A stretch of 64,000 nt of DNA from Typha latifolia. Taxonomy: Eukaryota; Streptophyta; Magnoliopsida; Poales; Typhaceae. Of this stretch, positions 13,808-24,173 are shown one piece after another. The position numbers were made by a program, and so were the translations under genes. The stretch covers positions 10,284,479-10,348,478 of the forward strand of contig CM034109.1 in assembly GCA_019914945.1 (NCBI GenBank), in the 5' to 3' direction. Numbering within the stretch: the stretch's first letter is position 1; each line of letters opens with the position of its first letter. Below the pieces are notes generated by a model. It searched no databases and was not told the DNA's origin. It was given only the letters and a program-made list of their open reading frames with translations.

Positions 13808-14669
13808 CAATCGCATGATGTTTTTTCTCGGTAGAATAGGAAGCTTCAAAATTTTATCTCGTTTGCTTCATTCTTATCTTATCAAAAACAACATCACACC
13901 AGTGTCACTTCACTCTATTATCTTCATTGCTATCAATTGGATCTTATAGTTTAGCCCCAGTGTGCTACTACTAGATGCAAAGAAAAGCTTTATTCCTTCC
14001 CAAGTTTGCATTGGCATAATTCTTTACTCATCCTTAGAGAGCGTTGATGAAGAGTGCACATGGGATCTCCACATTCTAGTGAGACGATTAATAAGTTAGT
14101 GCGACACGTGTTATATACTCTCAGCTATAGAGTAAATTAAAAGGTACAATCTAATTAGATGCCTTATCTAGAACAGCGATAGAGTGGAAGGAGACTCGAA
14201 ATTTGATTCCTTCGCGAGCAATGCACTGCGCTGAGTCAGACGTGTGCTGCAGATGGAAACCATTACTGTTATGCCCATCGTGATAACAGTTGGAAAGTGT
14301 TCCAATATAAAGACAATGAGAAATTAAAAAAAAAAACATGGCTCGGATTAATCTATTTCTGGCCTAATGCTGCCGAGCAAATAAAACATGCCTCGAAACA
14401 AGTTTTATTCTACTGGACGTCATCCATTTATACCGAATTTTTTTAAATAACACCTTATCTTTTACTTATTTTATGATTAAAAACACTATATAATTAGACG
14501 TATTGCATAAGTAGTAATAAATTAATTTTTTACTATCTCGTTTTTTTTTTCTCATCTCAAAACCCAAGTTTTTTTATAACAGTTTTCTCGAGGATATTTT
14601 AGTAAATTTAAAAGTTAAAATAAATTATGTTCTCTTAGTCAAAATAAGAATAGTGTTATATAATATTAG

Positions 14670-15070
14670 AGGGTTTCTTCCGTGCAATAGAATTAATTCT
14701 TTATCAATCAAATAAAGATCTAACGGTTAAGATCTTTAAGGGTATAATAGGAATGAAAGATATTACCGGTTCAGCAGGTAATTTTTTTTAGATATATAAT
14801 TTTGCACATTATGTTTTAACAATTATATTATTTTAATATTTTATTAAGTAAAAGATATGTATATTATTAACTGAGAGTAATGTATATATATCAAATTAAG
14901 GGTATTGATGTCTTTTATAATTAACTTGATGAAAATTTAATTATATTTTATCTTTTTGATTATTTTTTATTATTTACATATATCTCCTATTAGTTTAAGA
15001 TTGATTTAAATTAAATTTTAATAGATTGAGATAGAGAATTATATTTAAATTGAAGTTTATCTCTAAATAA
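14670..15070 (+). repeat. AT-rich interspersed repeat, copy A
   Basis: The stretch 14790-15040 matches the reverse complement of about 18170-18420 at high identity by eye. It includes the shared phrase TTATAATTAACTTGATGAAA and the following segment ending TTTAAGATTGATTTAAATTA. A related start (TTAATT then TTATCAATC then AATCTAACGG-like text) recurs near 15180, suggesting a third partial copy. The class is not recognised; no terminal repeats or coding region seen. Confidence 0.7.
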
Positions 15071-15589
15071 TCAAATTTAAATTATTTAATATTAAACGAT
15101 ATCTCCTATAATTAAGGCATAATTATATTTAAGAGATAAATCTTAACAGAAAAAAAAAAACGTGTTGAGCTTTCGTACCGTACAGTTAATTGTTTATCAA
15201 TCACTTTGATGAAAATCTAATGGTTAAGATTTGAAGGGTATAACAAGAAAATTGGGAAGTTAAGCACAAGTAATTAATCTTCTTAACTAATATACTATTT
15301 TTCTTACGTAATGTGGTTTTGAAACCGGTACCGGTACTGGGTATGAAAACTGGCTATTATAGCCGTTGGATTAAGATTATAATTTTTAAAGTTGCATTGA
15401 AGTATTTGCCATAATATTAATATGGAAATAGAAAAATCTTACAAATAGCTAAAATACAGGATATTTTGCATAATATTATTTAAAAATTATAAGATGTTAT
15501 TAAACTCTGATTAATCTAGAAAGATTAGGAAGATGCAATTCAAAACTCTAGAACAAGAGAGGTTCAACAAAGGCAGGCAAGGAGTCACA

Positions 15590-15739
15590 GGATATCCGAA
15601 GATTCCCGTGGATACGAATATGCTATTCGGCCCAACCACCGGATAGCACTAATAGAGTCTTAGACCACGTGTCATCCACCAGAGTTCCGTTCTTACCAAG
15701 ACTCGAATATCCCCTCTTGTACCTCACCTGATACTTCCA

Positions 15740-15799
<60 letters not shown>

Positions 15800-16199
15800 A
15801 TAAGTGCTCGCCATTCCGATTCCAACTGCTAGTAAATCAGCGAATCGAAGTTATTCCAATTTCTTTATACGATATCCAGGTGCTTGTCGACTCATTATTC
15901 GGCGCAGAAACCATGATTTAACCTGCAGTAATTTAGAGCCGAAATTTGCATCTGTACCCCGCATTTTCTCACTATTGGCAGATCCCACTGTCTTTTCCAT
16001 TAAAATAGCATGTTTTTTGGTTTTCCCAACAAACATGCACTTGAACGTAGGGTCTTAAGTGCAAAAATTCCCCCAGCGTTAGAAATCCATAAATTCCATT
16101 CTAAAATCACGAATATTAGATGCTAATATTCCTTTGGCATCTTTTTCCACAACAAATTGGGTGCTTATATGCACCTTACGTTTCAATCTCGGTATATAC
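15590..16199 (+). promoter_or_regulatory. Cluster of four P1BS-like sites (GNATATNC)
   Basis: Four matches to GNATATNC, the binding site of the phosphate-starvation regulator PHR1: GGATATCC at 15590-15597, GAATATGC at 15616-15623, GAATATCC at 15705-15712 and GTATATAC at 16192-16199. The last lies about 130 bases before the start of a phosphatase gene whose family is induced by phosphate starvation. In 750 bases of random sequence well under one match is expected. Function is inferred from motif and neighbour. Confidence 0.65.
15743..15796. repeat. (GA)n microsatellite
   Basis: A run of about 27 GA dinucleotides within the upstream region of the phosphatase gene, between the distal and proximal P1BS-like sites. 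Confidence 0.95.
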
Positions 16200-16326
16200 T
16201 CACGGTAATATTCCCTTGGCACCTTATTAATCTCTATAAATACCTCCCAAGATTTATTTGGGTCCTCACAGCTCTCCTACAATAATACTAAGCGAATTAG
16301 CCTTCGACTACTCCGAGATCTCCTCC

Positions 16327-17425
16327 ATGGCAGGCATCGTGGCGGTGTTCGACTTCGACAAGACCATCATCGATGTCGACAGCGACAACTGGGTCATCGA
16401 CGAGTTGGGCGCCACCGAGCTTTTCGATCGACTTCTCCCGACCATGCCGTGGAACTCCCTAATGGTTGGCCCATTCGACCCAATTTATGATCTCTCTCTC
16501 TGTTACTTATTTAGGAGTTTAAGATATATTTCTTACTTCTTTGGTGGGTTTGGAATGGATTCAGGATAGGATGATGGAGGAGTTGCATTCAAAAGGGTGG
16601 TCTATTGAAGACATTGCGAATTGTTTAAAAAGGGCTCCTTTGGATCCCCATGTTGTTTCTGCTATTAGATCAGCCTATGCACTTGGGTATGTTTAACTTA
16701 TTTCGTATTTGGTTTAGATCTTTCTCCCAATGGGTGTTTGATTTCTTGGCGATTATTGTTGCAGGTGTGATTTGAGGGTTGTGAGTGATGCCAATCTATT
16801 CTTCATAGAGACGATCCTTAAACACCATGGGATTTTTGAGTGCTTCACTGAGATTAACACCAATCCTAGCTATGTGGATGAGGATGGCAGGCTTAGGATC
16901 TTCCCCTACCATGACTTCCTCACCTCTCCTCATGGTTGCAGTGGTCTCTGTCCTCCAAACATGTGCAAGGTACTCGCTCTTTCTTAGAAAATGTTGTCAT
17001 AAAGGTGTTTGTTTTGAATTCTTTGATCCTGTGTCTTACTCTGGAATTTGGGTAAATTGCAGGGCAAGATCATTGAACGAATCCAGGCATCTGCAGCAGT
17101 TGCGGGAAAGACTCACTTCATCTATCTTGGTGATGGCAAAGGAGACTACTGCCCGTCCCTTAAGCTAACTGAAAGAGACTATGTGATGCCAAGGAAGAAC
17201 TACCCTTTATGGGATCTCATCTCTAACGACACCAATTTGATCAAGGCTGAAATCCATGAATGGAGCAATGGCGAGGATCTCGAAAGAATTCTCTCGCAGT
17301 TGATCAACAAATCCATCATTACTGATCATACTAGCTCTGTGCAAATGTTGCCTGAATGCAAGTATGAGACGAATCCGATATCCGCCAACGAAGGCCGTCC
17401 CATGGTTCTTCGTGTTCCTCATTGA
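16327..17425 (+). CDS. HAD-type inorganic pyrophosphatase / phosphoethanolamine-phosphocholine phosphatase family (PPsPase1-like)
   Basis: Four exons, 16327-16464, 16565-16686, 16765-16969 and 17063-17425, joined in frame to give 275 residues. The HAD motif I nucleophile is in VFDFDKTIIDVDSDNW near the N-terminus. A SDAN motif II-like segment follows LRVVSDANLFF, and the acidic motif GDGKGDYCP lies in the last exon. These signatures match the plant phosphate-starvation phosphatases (Arabidopsis PPsPase1/PS2, At1g73010 type, related to animal PHOSPHO1), which hydrolyse pyrophosphate or phosphocholine-type substrates; the true substrate cannot be told from sequence. The start was chosen at MAGIVAVFDFD; an in-frame ATG at 16258 would add 23 unlikely residues. 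No signal peptide is apparent, so the protein is likely cytosolic. P1BS-like sites upstream suggest induction under low phosphate. Confidence 0.92.
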
Positions 17426-18104
17426 TCACCTGACTTGATTCGTAGGACGTTTGATCAAACACTACGATACCTGCCACCTTTTCTTGTTTTTTTTTTTCTT
17501 CTTCCTTTAAACTATATGCTATGGAAGGGAGATAGAGGTTTTGCTGATCTCTTCTCATCATGCAAAGTTTGCATGTATGGTTTACTTGAACGCGATGCCC
17601 GCTACAACTTGCAATGAGTAAAGAGTTCTGGAATGCTTTCCAACTGCACATATGCTTTCCAACTGCACAGAAAAAGGAGAGGAAGATATATATAGTCTTT
17701 AAAACAAATCCCATAACTTTATAAACATCTAAAGAGACAAAGTTGGTATCCTATAATTAAAACTGTCCTCCTCTTTTAAACCTATTGTTGATATGGCCAA
17801 ATTGATATGGCGTTTGTTATGAGTCGCATTCAAAGTTTCAAATTAGATAATTATCGAATTTCAAATGGGTAGAGCGGAAATTGATGGTCCTTAGTAGTTA
17901 ACTCACAAACTTATACTGCCATATTTTTTTTATTTCATAGTCTAACACTCTCTAAGAAGTAATTTTATTTTAAATGATAGAGTTTCATATTTTCAAGCAA
18001 AGGTGGTATGATAAGATTTGAACTTACGACCTTTGGCGGCTCAAAAACTTGAGTTGTTAGAAAACTATTAGAGAACGGTGGCTTTGAAACAAAAGATCTT
18101 GACC

Positions 18105-18310
18105 GTGGCAAATACTTTAATATTCCTTTAAAAATTATAATATTAATCTAACTGTTAAAATAACCAATATCTCTATCTGTTATTAAATTTAATTTAAATT
18201 AATCTTAAACTAATTAGAGATATATGTAAAATAATAAAAAATAATCAAAGAGATAAAAATTAATTAAATTTTCATCAAGTTAATTATAAAAAGATATCAA
18301 TACCTTATTT

Positions 18311-18360
<50 letters not shown>

Positions 18361-18590
18361 TACTCTCAATATTTATATCTTTTAATTGATAAAATATTAA
18401 GGTAATATTATTATAAAAAAATAATGTACACAATAATATATTTAAAAAATAATAATTAACTCTTTAACTGATAATATCTTTTAAATTTTGTACATTTATA
18501 TTATATTTTTGAGGATTTTAATCATAGATTTTTATTAAACCGATTAATAAATAATTAACTCTGCGGTGCAAAAGAGTGCTATATTTTATA
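18105..18590 (-). repeat. AT-rich interspersed repeat, copy B (inverted relative to copy A)
   Basis: The reverse complement of about 18170-18420 aligns with 14790-15040, including TAATTAACTTGATGAAAATT and AGTTTAAGATTAATTTAAAT. The short TATATATA of copy A has grown here into a long TA run at 18312-18353. The two copies lie in opposite orientation on either side of the phosphatase gene. Confidence 0.7.
18312..18353. repeat. (TA)n microsatellite inside repeat copy B
   Basis: About 20 TA dinucleotides, at the position where copy A has only a few. Confidence 0.9.
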
Positions 18591-18718
18591 TTCTAACACC
18601 GTAGTTGGTTGTGATCGTTCAGGATCCAAACCCGATAAGACAAATTTTTAAGCGGCTTATCGGATCCTTTCACGGTCTCCAGCAGAAACGAGCACGGCAG
18701 AGGAACTGAGAGGACTCC

Positions 18719-21292
18719 ATGGATTTGGAGTTCTCGTCTCTTCTCAACTCGACCCCGTGGCCATCTTCTCCGAAGGCAAATCCCATCAATTCTCGCAGTC
18801 TCGAAATACCAACTCACCGGAGGTTCAAATCGATCGAATCCTCGGTTGGGTTCCATCAAAGGCGCTTTTTTTCGCCTCGCGCACCTCAGAATTCTGCTTT
18901 CATACCTCTTCTTCCAATAACAGATGCTAATTTCCGACTTTTTGGTTGCTCCAGAATAGCCCAATATGATAGCGATGATACCCTCAAAAACTACGCCATT
19001 AGCCTTAAAGAGTGGACCTCGAGAGGGTCTCTCATCAGTGGAAAAGCGATCCATGCCCGCTTGTTAAGAACAGGAGTAGAGCCTGATACCTTCCTCTATG
19101 ATTGTTTGCTCAATATGTACTCAAAGTGCGGCACCATTTCATATGCTCGAAGGCTGTTTGACGAAATGCCAGATCGGGATGTCGTGGGTTGGACAGCAAT
19201 GATTGCAGGGTACACCACAGAGAACGATGAGAAGGAGGGTTTGAGATTGTTCGTTGAGATGCATAGGGAGGGAATTCGACCAAATGGATTTGCTTTTGCA
19301 GCTGGACTTAAAGCTTGTTCGGTCTGTTTGGACTTGGATCTTGCGAAGCAGGTGCATGGAGAAGCAATAAAGATGCAACTTTTATCGGATTCGTATGTTG
19401 GATCTTCTCTGGTTGAAGTTTATATGAAGTGTGGGGAGATGGGGCTTGCTGAAAAAGTGTTCTTCAGTTTAAGGGAACGTAATTCTGTCTGTTGGAATGC
19501 GTTGTTCAGTGGTTATTCCGAGATGGGTGATAAGAGAGGTGTTATAATGCTTTTCCAGAAGTTGATGGAGTCTGAGACAAGGCCTAGCAAGTATAATTTT
19601 CCTATGGTTATCAAGTGTTTCGCAGAACTAGGTTTTGCAAGACATGCTCGGGTGGTTCATGGTTTGTTGGTGAAGATTGGATTGGAGATTGATAGTGTTT
19701 TAGGCAGTAGTCTTATTGACATGTACTCGAAATGTGAATCTGTTGAGGATGCATGGAAAGTCTTTGTTACGATAACTGAACCTGATGTTGTAGTTTGCAG
19801 TGTGATGATCTCATGTTATGATAGGCAGGATATGATTCTGGAAGCATTTGAACTTTTCGTAAATATGGGGAGCTTGGGAATCAAGCCAAATCAGTATATT
19901 TTTGTAGCGATTGCTAGTGCTGTTTCTAAAATCTGTGATCAAAGACTTTGTGGCAGCCTCCATGCTTGTATTTTGAAAAGTGGATTCATGATGGACAGAG
20001 AAGTGAGTAATGCTATTTTAAATATGTACATGAAAACTGGGGCTGTTAAAGATGGTTGTAAATTTTTTGATGCTATACTGAGCCGTGATCTTGTTTCCTG
20101 GAACACACTTTTGTCTGGATTTCACAATAAAAGCTGTTGCGAGCAAGGGCTGATATTCTTTAATCAAATGGTTACTGAAAATTTTGTACCTAACAAGTAT
20201 ACATATGTCAGCATTTTGAGATCTTGCACCAGCCAGATTGCTTCTAGCTATGGTGCCCAGGTTCATGCCCGCATCCTGAAGCACAATTTAGAAGGAGACT
20301 CCCATGTTGGAAAAGCACTTCTGGATATGTATGCAAATTGTGGGAATTTCACAAGTGCATCTCTGATATTTGCTGGACTGAAAGAAAGAGATGTCTTTTC
20401 TTGGACTCTGGTTATCTCTGGCTGTGCAAAGGCTGATCAGGGTGAACAGGCCATAATATATTACCGTGAGATGCAACGAGAAGGTGTAAGTCCCAATGAG
20501 TCCACACTAGCAAGCTGCTTGAGAGCTTGCTCTAACTTGGCGGCTTTAAGCTGCGGTCTCCAGTTCCACTCCTGGGTCATCAAATCAGGCCTGAGGAATG
20601 CATTTGTTTCAAGTGCTCTTGTAGATATGTATGTAAAATGTGGGAGCATAATGGATGCTGAGATAGTGTTTTATGGCTCTACTCTACGAGATGAAGTGTC
20701 ATGGAATACAATTATTTGTGGGTATTCTAATCATGGATACTGGGTTAAGGCACTGGAAGCCTTTGAACAAATGGTAGATGAGGGCAAAAAACCTGATGAG
20801 ACTACGTTCTTAGGTGTTCTCACAGCTTGCAGCCGTGCAGGATTGCTTAGTGAAGCACAGCAGTACTTTAATTCATTGAGCCAAGTCTATGGAATGAACC
20901 CTACAATTGAGCACAGTGCTTGCATGATAGACATTCTGGCTAAAGCAGGTAAACTTGATGAGGCTGAATCTTTCATCAAACAGATGAGAGTGAAACCAGA
21001 TGCTTCAGTATGGAGGGCCATTCTTGGAGCTTGCAGAATGCATGGGAATGTTGAGCTTGCGGAAAGAGCAGCTGGAAAGCTATTTGAATTAGAGTCACAT
21101 CTGGACTCTACTTGTATACTCTTGTCCAATGTATATGCAGCTTTAGGAAGGTGGAGTGATGTTTCAAGGGTTAGAAAAATGCTGAGCAGTCACAAGGTTA
21201 AGAAGGAGCCTGGATGTAGCTGGATCGAAGTCAATGGTCAGGTCCATGTGTTCCTCTCTCAAGATGGGAATGAGTTTAAGAAATGTACTTAA
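18719..21292 (+). CDS. PLS-class pentatricopeptide repeat protein with E/E+ domains, no DYW domain
   Basis: Intronless frame of 857 residues, typical for plant PPR genes. The N-terminus is Ser/Arg-rich and looks like an organelle transit peptide. From about residue 95 the protein is a long run of PPR motifs of alternating P, L and S types (for example YDCLLNMYSKCG, RRLFDEMPDRDVVGWTAMI). The end has an E domain (PDASVWRAILGACRMHGNVE) and an E+ region (KKEPGCSWIEVNGQVHVF), then stops without a DYW deaminase domain. Proteins of this type bind organellar RNA and most take part in C-to-U editing, recruiting a deaminase from elsewhere; the target is unknown. A broken partial copy lies at 24174-24735. 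NUWA-like debris begins about 60 bases after the stop. Confidence 0.93.
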   Translation: MDLEFSSLLNSTPWPSSPKANPINSRSLEIPTHRRFKSIESSVGFHQRRFFSPRAPQNSAFIPLLPITDANFRLFGCSRIAQYDSDDTLKNYAISLKEWTSRGSLISGKAIHARLLRTGVEPDTFLYDCLLNMYSKCGTISYARRLFDEMPDRDVVGWTAMIAGYTTENDEKEGLRLFVEMHREGIRPNGFAFAAGLKACSVCLDLDLAKQVHGEAIKMQLLSDSYVGSSLVEVYMKCGEMGLAEKVFFSLRERNSVCWNALFSGYSEMGDKRGVIMLFQKLMESETRPSKYNFPMVIKCFAELGFARHARVVHGLLVKIGLEIDSVLGSSLIDMYSKCESVEDAWKVFVTITEPDVVVCSVMISCYDRQDMILEAFELFVNMGSLGIKPNQYIFVAIASAVSKICDQRLCGSLHACILKSGFMMDREVSNAILNMYMKTGAVKDGCKFFDAILSRDLVSWNTLLSGFHNKSCCEQGLIFFNQMVTENFVPNKYTYVSILRSCTSQIASSYGAQVHARILKHNLEGDSHVGKALLDMYANCGNFTSASLIFAGLKERDVFSWTLVISGCAKADQGEQAIIYYREMQREGVSPNESTLASCLRACSNLAALSCGLQFHSWVIKSGLRNAFVSSALVDMYVKCGSIMDAEIVFYGSTLRDEVSWNTIICGYSNHGYWVKALEAFEQMVDEGKKPDETTFLGVLTACSRAGLLSEAQQYFNSLSQVYGMNPTIEHSACMIDILAKAGKLDEAESFIKQMRVKPDASVWRAILGACRMHGNVELAERAAGKLFELESHLDSTCILLSNVYAALGRWSDVSRVRKMLSSHKVKKEPGCSWIEVNGQVHVFLSQDGNEFKKCT

Positions 21293-21354
21293 AAGAAGAA
21301 CCAACTTTTTAGTGCTTTCCTCCAGATAGAGGGCATGTTCTTCATGATATTGCC

Positions 21355-22725
21355 AACTGGAAAGGGAGAAGACTGAGGCTGCTGGTCGGGCCGCAGAAGA
21401 CAAGGCTAGAGCTAAGGCTCTTGCAAAGGAAGAAGATGAGAGGAAAAAGGTGAAAGCTGCTGCTAAGGAGGAGGGAGTAAAGCGGCTATTGAGGCAGTCC
21501 TTGTCCAAAAAAGGTAGACGCTAAAGAGGATTCCCCTGCTGGAGGTGCCAGTGCTGCTGATGTGGGTTTCTTAAAAGACTAGGTATTGAAAATGAATCAC
21601 CTGAGGATAAGAAAGTTGAAGATGCAGATGTTGTTGAAGCATGCAGTGGGATGGTTCCTTGAATGATGAAACAAAGGAAGGAGATGGAGATGCTTCTAAG
21701 CAGATTACTGCTTCATGAACATAACTCTTTTCATTTGGCAGTTGCCTACTTACCTGTAACTCATAGTAGTATCTTGTGGTTAGCTTTAAGGGTTTATAAG
21801 CATTTGGGAGTTGACGATTTCATATGAACTTTGGTTCAGCATTTGCTTACCTACTGTATTTCTTTTCAACTGGATTGTGTATGATGCAGTTGGAGCTTAA
21901 ATGAGAAATTCTTTCTTCCTTAGCATCAAATTGTGCTTAATTTCATGAAATCATTTCTGCCTCTTATAAAGTGTTCACATTGAACTTGAAAGGTACAATG
22001 TGCAGCGGGGCATTAAGTTCTTACCTGAAATTGTGATACTAGATTACATACTAGGTGGCCCAAAGTATTGATGGATTATATGACCAGGAACATTAGTAAT
22101 TTTCAAAGCTAAAGACTATTCAGCTATTAACTAAGCAACTCATAGTTGGGCAAAAATCGGTATCTCTCCCTTGGTTTGTGAAAATAAAGGGCTTTGTGTC
22201 CACTCCTTATTTGTTGTAAGATAGAACAAGAAATAGCAGGTTCTTTGAATGTCTCACATCATGTAAAGTCTGGACTCTGGTTTTTGGTGTTAAACCTTTT
22301 TATTTGATGATACATGCTTGATGAAATTTTTATTGCATTCTTCATACTTGAGTTTCAGAAACTTCTCTATCAAGCTATAATTTGCTTGTGCAGTAGGAGC
22401 TCTTTTTTTTATTTTCCTTTTCCGAAGCTAATTTCCTTCGGAGATCTGGGATGTGGCTTCATGCCTTAATTTGAGTTACAACTTGTGCCTTCTCTTGTTG
22501 TCGGAGTGTTTCCATATTCTGCACTGTTATGCAGTACTTTCTTGACAACTTCATTTTTAAACCAGCAGATTGAATAGCAGAGTTCAGATAAATTTTTTGT
22601 ACCAATTTGGTGAGCTACTACATTTTTAATATACAGATTACAGCAGTCCATTGTTTGGGCTTTTCTGCTTCAGTTTGCTGCTAAATCACATTGAGGTTGG
22701 TCCGGAAAAAGAAAGTTAATTCAAA
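21355..22725 (+). pseudogene. Decayed duplicate of the 3' end and 3' flank of the NUWA-like PPR gene
   Basis: Bases 21355-21717 translate, in broken frames, to the C-terminal tail of the NUWA-like protein encoded at 58635-60707: EREKTEAAGRAAEDKARAK, then AKEDSPAGGASAADVGFLK, then NDETKEGDGDASKQIT before a TGA. At least two frameshifts and an early stop separate these blocks. The match continues past the stop through about 1 kb of non-coding DNA equivalent to 58634 down to about 57700. Examples are TTTAAGGGTTTATAAGCATT against TATAAGGGTTTATAAGCGTT, and GTGCAGTAGGAGCTC in both. No PPR repeats are present, so this is a 5'-truncated copy. It lies in opposite orientation to its parent, 36 kb away. 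Because non-coding flank was copied too, it is a DNA-level duplication and not a retrocopy. Confidence 0.85.
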
Positions 22726-22881
22726 GAGAAAATGATTTAACAAAAGTGCAATAATTCCAGTAAGTCTGTGCTGCAGCATGGCTTCATTAATTTGGAAGAA
22801 GATCTGCACATGGATGAAGGAGAAAAGCTGACTATTTTCTACTAAATCTATGTATTCATCTATTCTTCTGTAAAGAGTTGA

Positions 22882-23397
22882 TCAATCCTTATGAGGGTTC
22901 CTTTCTCTTTTTTGGGTGAGATTTTCCTTTCCCTCAATAAGATGTCTTACTCTGTTAGGACCACACATGAAAGTAAGTCTGTTTCTTCGCGCTATCTTAG
23001 CAAAGCTGTCTGCAAGGTTCCTATCTCGCGGAATTTTCTCGAGCTGAAAATACTCTCTAGTTGCTGCAAGTAACATTTTAGCCTCTTTTATTAATAAATT
23101 CTCCATCCTAGGCACCCGGGAGTTCTCATTGAATGCTGAAATGATGCCTTGATGATCTCCTCTTGCTATTAATGGAAATAGCTTATATTGGAGGGCAAGA
23201 AGAATGATATTTAATAGTGCAGCAGCTTCACTCTGTCCAGAATACATTCCCTGTAGTGCTAGGCAGCTACAAGCTGCTACATTTCCATGGCCATCTAGTA
23301 TCAAGCCACCTACTCCTCCTTCTATGTATTCTCTCTGATTTGATGCTGAACCATCAAAATAACCTATGAAATAGTGTTGTTCTGGTATGCAGCCCAT
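22882..23397 (-). CDS. RNase H-like domain protein (RVT_3 type), probably transposon-derived
   Basis: A 171-residue frame from ATG 23397 covers almost exactly one RNase H fold. The catalytic acids are all visible: Asp in YFDGSAS, Glu in GQSEAAALLNI, Asp in ARGDHQGI and Asp in RDRNLADSFAKIARR. This is the plant RVT_3 type found at the end of LINE retrotransposons and in small stand-alone plant genes. No reverse transcriptase is seen nearby. A possible upstream exon lies at 23537-23719 (MSNTHITRKKKISWQ…, ending at a good AAG/GTAAAT donor), but its phase does not join cleanly to this frame. It may be a LINE remnant or a domesticated gene; the lack of stop codons slightly favours a recent or functional copy. 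Confidence 0.6.
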   Translation of the reverse strand: MGCIPEQHYFIGYFDGSASNQREYIEGGVGGLILDGHGNVAACSCLALQGMYSGQSEAAALLNIILLALQYKLFPLIARGDHQGIISAFNENSRVPRMENLLIKEAKMLLAATREYFQLEKIPRDRNLADSFAKIARRNRLTFMCGPNRVRHLIEGKENLTQKRERNPHKD

Positions 23398-24173
23398 CAA
23401 TGCTATATAATTGTCAGGTAATCCAGGAAAGCATTAAAAAATTTCAGAGCATGAACTGTTGACCTGATAAAAGAATTCTTATATGTAATAACATTCAATA
23501 ATTTAAAGAATAGAAAAGAAAAAAAGATAAATTTACCTTTGATCTTCCATCTTGGGTGAGTGTAAAAAGTTTGATGCCATCCTTGTCAACCTTTGGTTGT
23601 ATAAATTTCAACTGGATGTCTTGGAGAAGCATCCTGGCATGCATCATTAACTCAGCTCCAACCCTTCTTGATATTTGCCAAGAAATCTTTTTCTTCCTGG
23701 TTATATGGGTATTACTCATTGTTCTCCCAGAGTTCTTGAAAGAAAGAGAAAAGAAAGGAGAAAGAAGAAATCAATATCAAAGATTTGGATTGAGAGGGGA
23801 AGAGAGAGCAGAATGCCATCAAGATTCGAGAGAGCTGTTACCTGAGAGAGACGAGAACTCATTGTTCTTGAGAGAGAAGTAAAGTTTAATAGAGAGAAGA
23901 GAGGATTTGTGATTTCTTTGGTATGCGGGAGAAGAGAGAACAAACAGATAGAACTAAAATTTTCATATAGAGGAGGGAGGTAACGGTAGAATTATTTAAA
24001 ATCCAGTTATGCGCGAATCGGAACGGTTGGGTCCTCGATCGTACGGGTCGGGTCGGATCGGGTCAGACCCGATTAGACCTGGACCTGCTGCTTTTTAATC
24101 GTTTTGCACTCTGAAGTTTACGACGTTCACCGCGGGTCGGTAGAAGGAGAAAAGGAGCAGGTCGGACGAAGTT

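Larger units (their letters stand above)
13426..15589. other. AT-rich intergenic DNA with repeats
   Basis: No gene recognised. It contains a TA microsatellite at 13780-13807 and, from about 14670, an AT-rich interspersed repeat with a second partial copy starting near 15165. Reading frames are short and look random. Confidence 0.5.
17426..18718. other. Intergenic DNA with inverted copy of the AT-rich repeat
   Basis: After the probable 3' untranslated region of the phosphatase gene, the DNA is AT-rich and without genes. It holds repeat copy B (about 18105-18590) and a long TA run. The end next to 18719 is the short upstream region of the PPR gene. Confidence 0.5.

Noticed and set aside
15623..15814. 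Minus-strand frame of 63 codons with Leu/Ser repeats
   Set aside because: It is the translation of the GA microsatellite.
18004..18065. tRNA-like text (GATTTGAACTTACGACC)
   Set aside because: Only a T-loop-like stretch is present; no acceptor stem, D arm or anticodon arm can be drawn. It looks like part of a common plant repeat.
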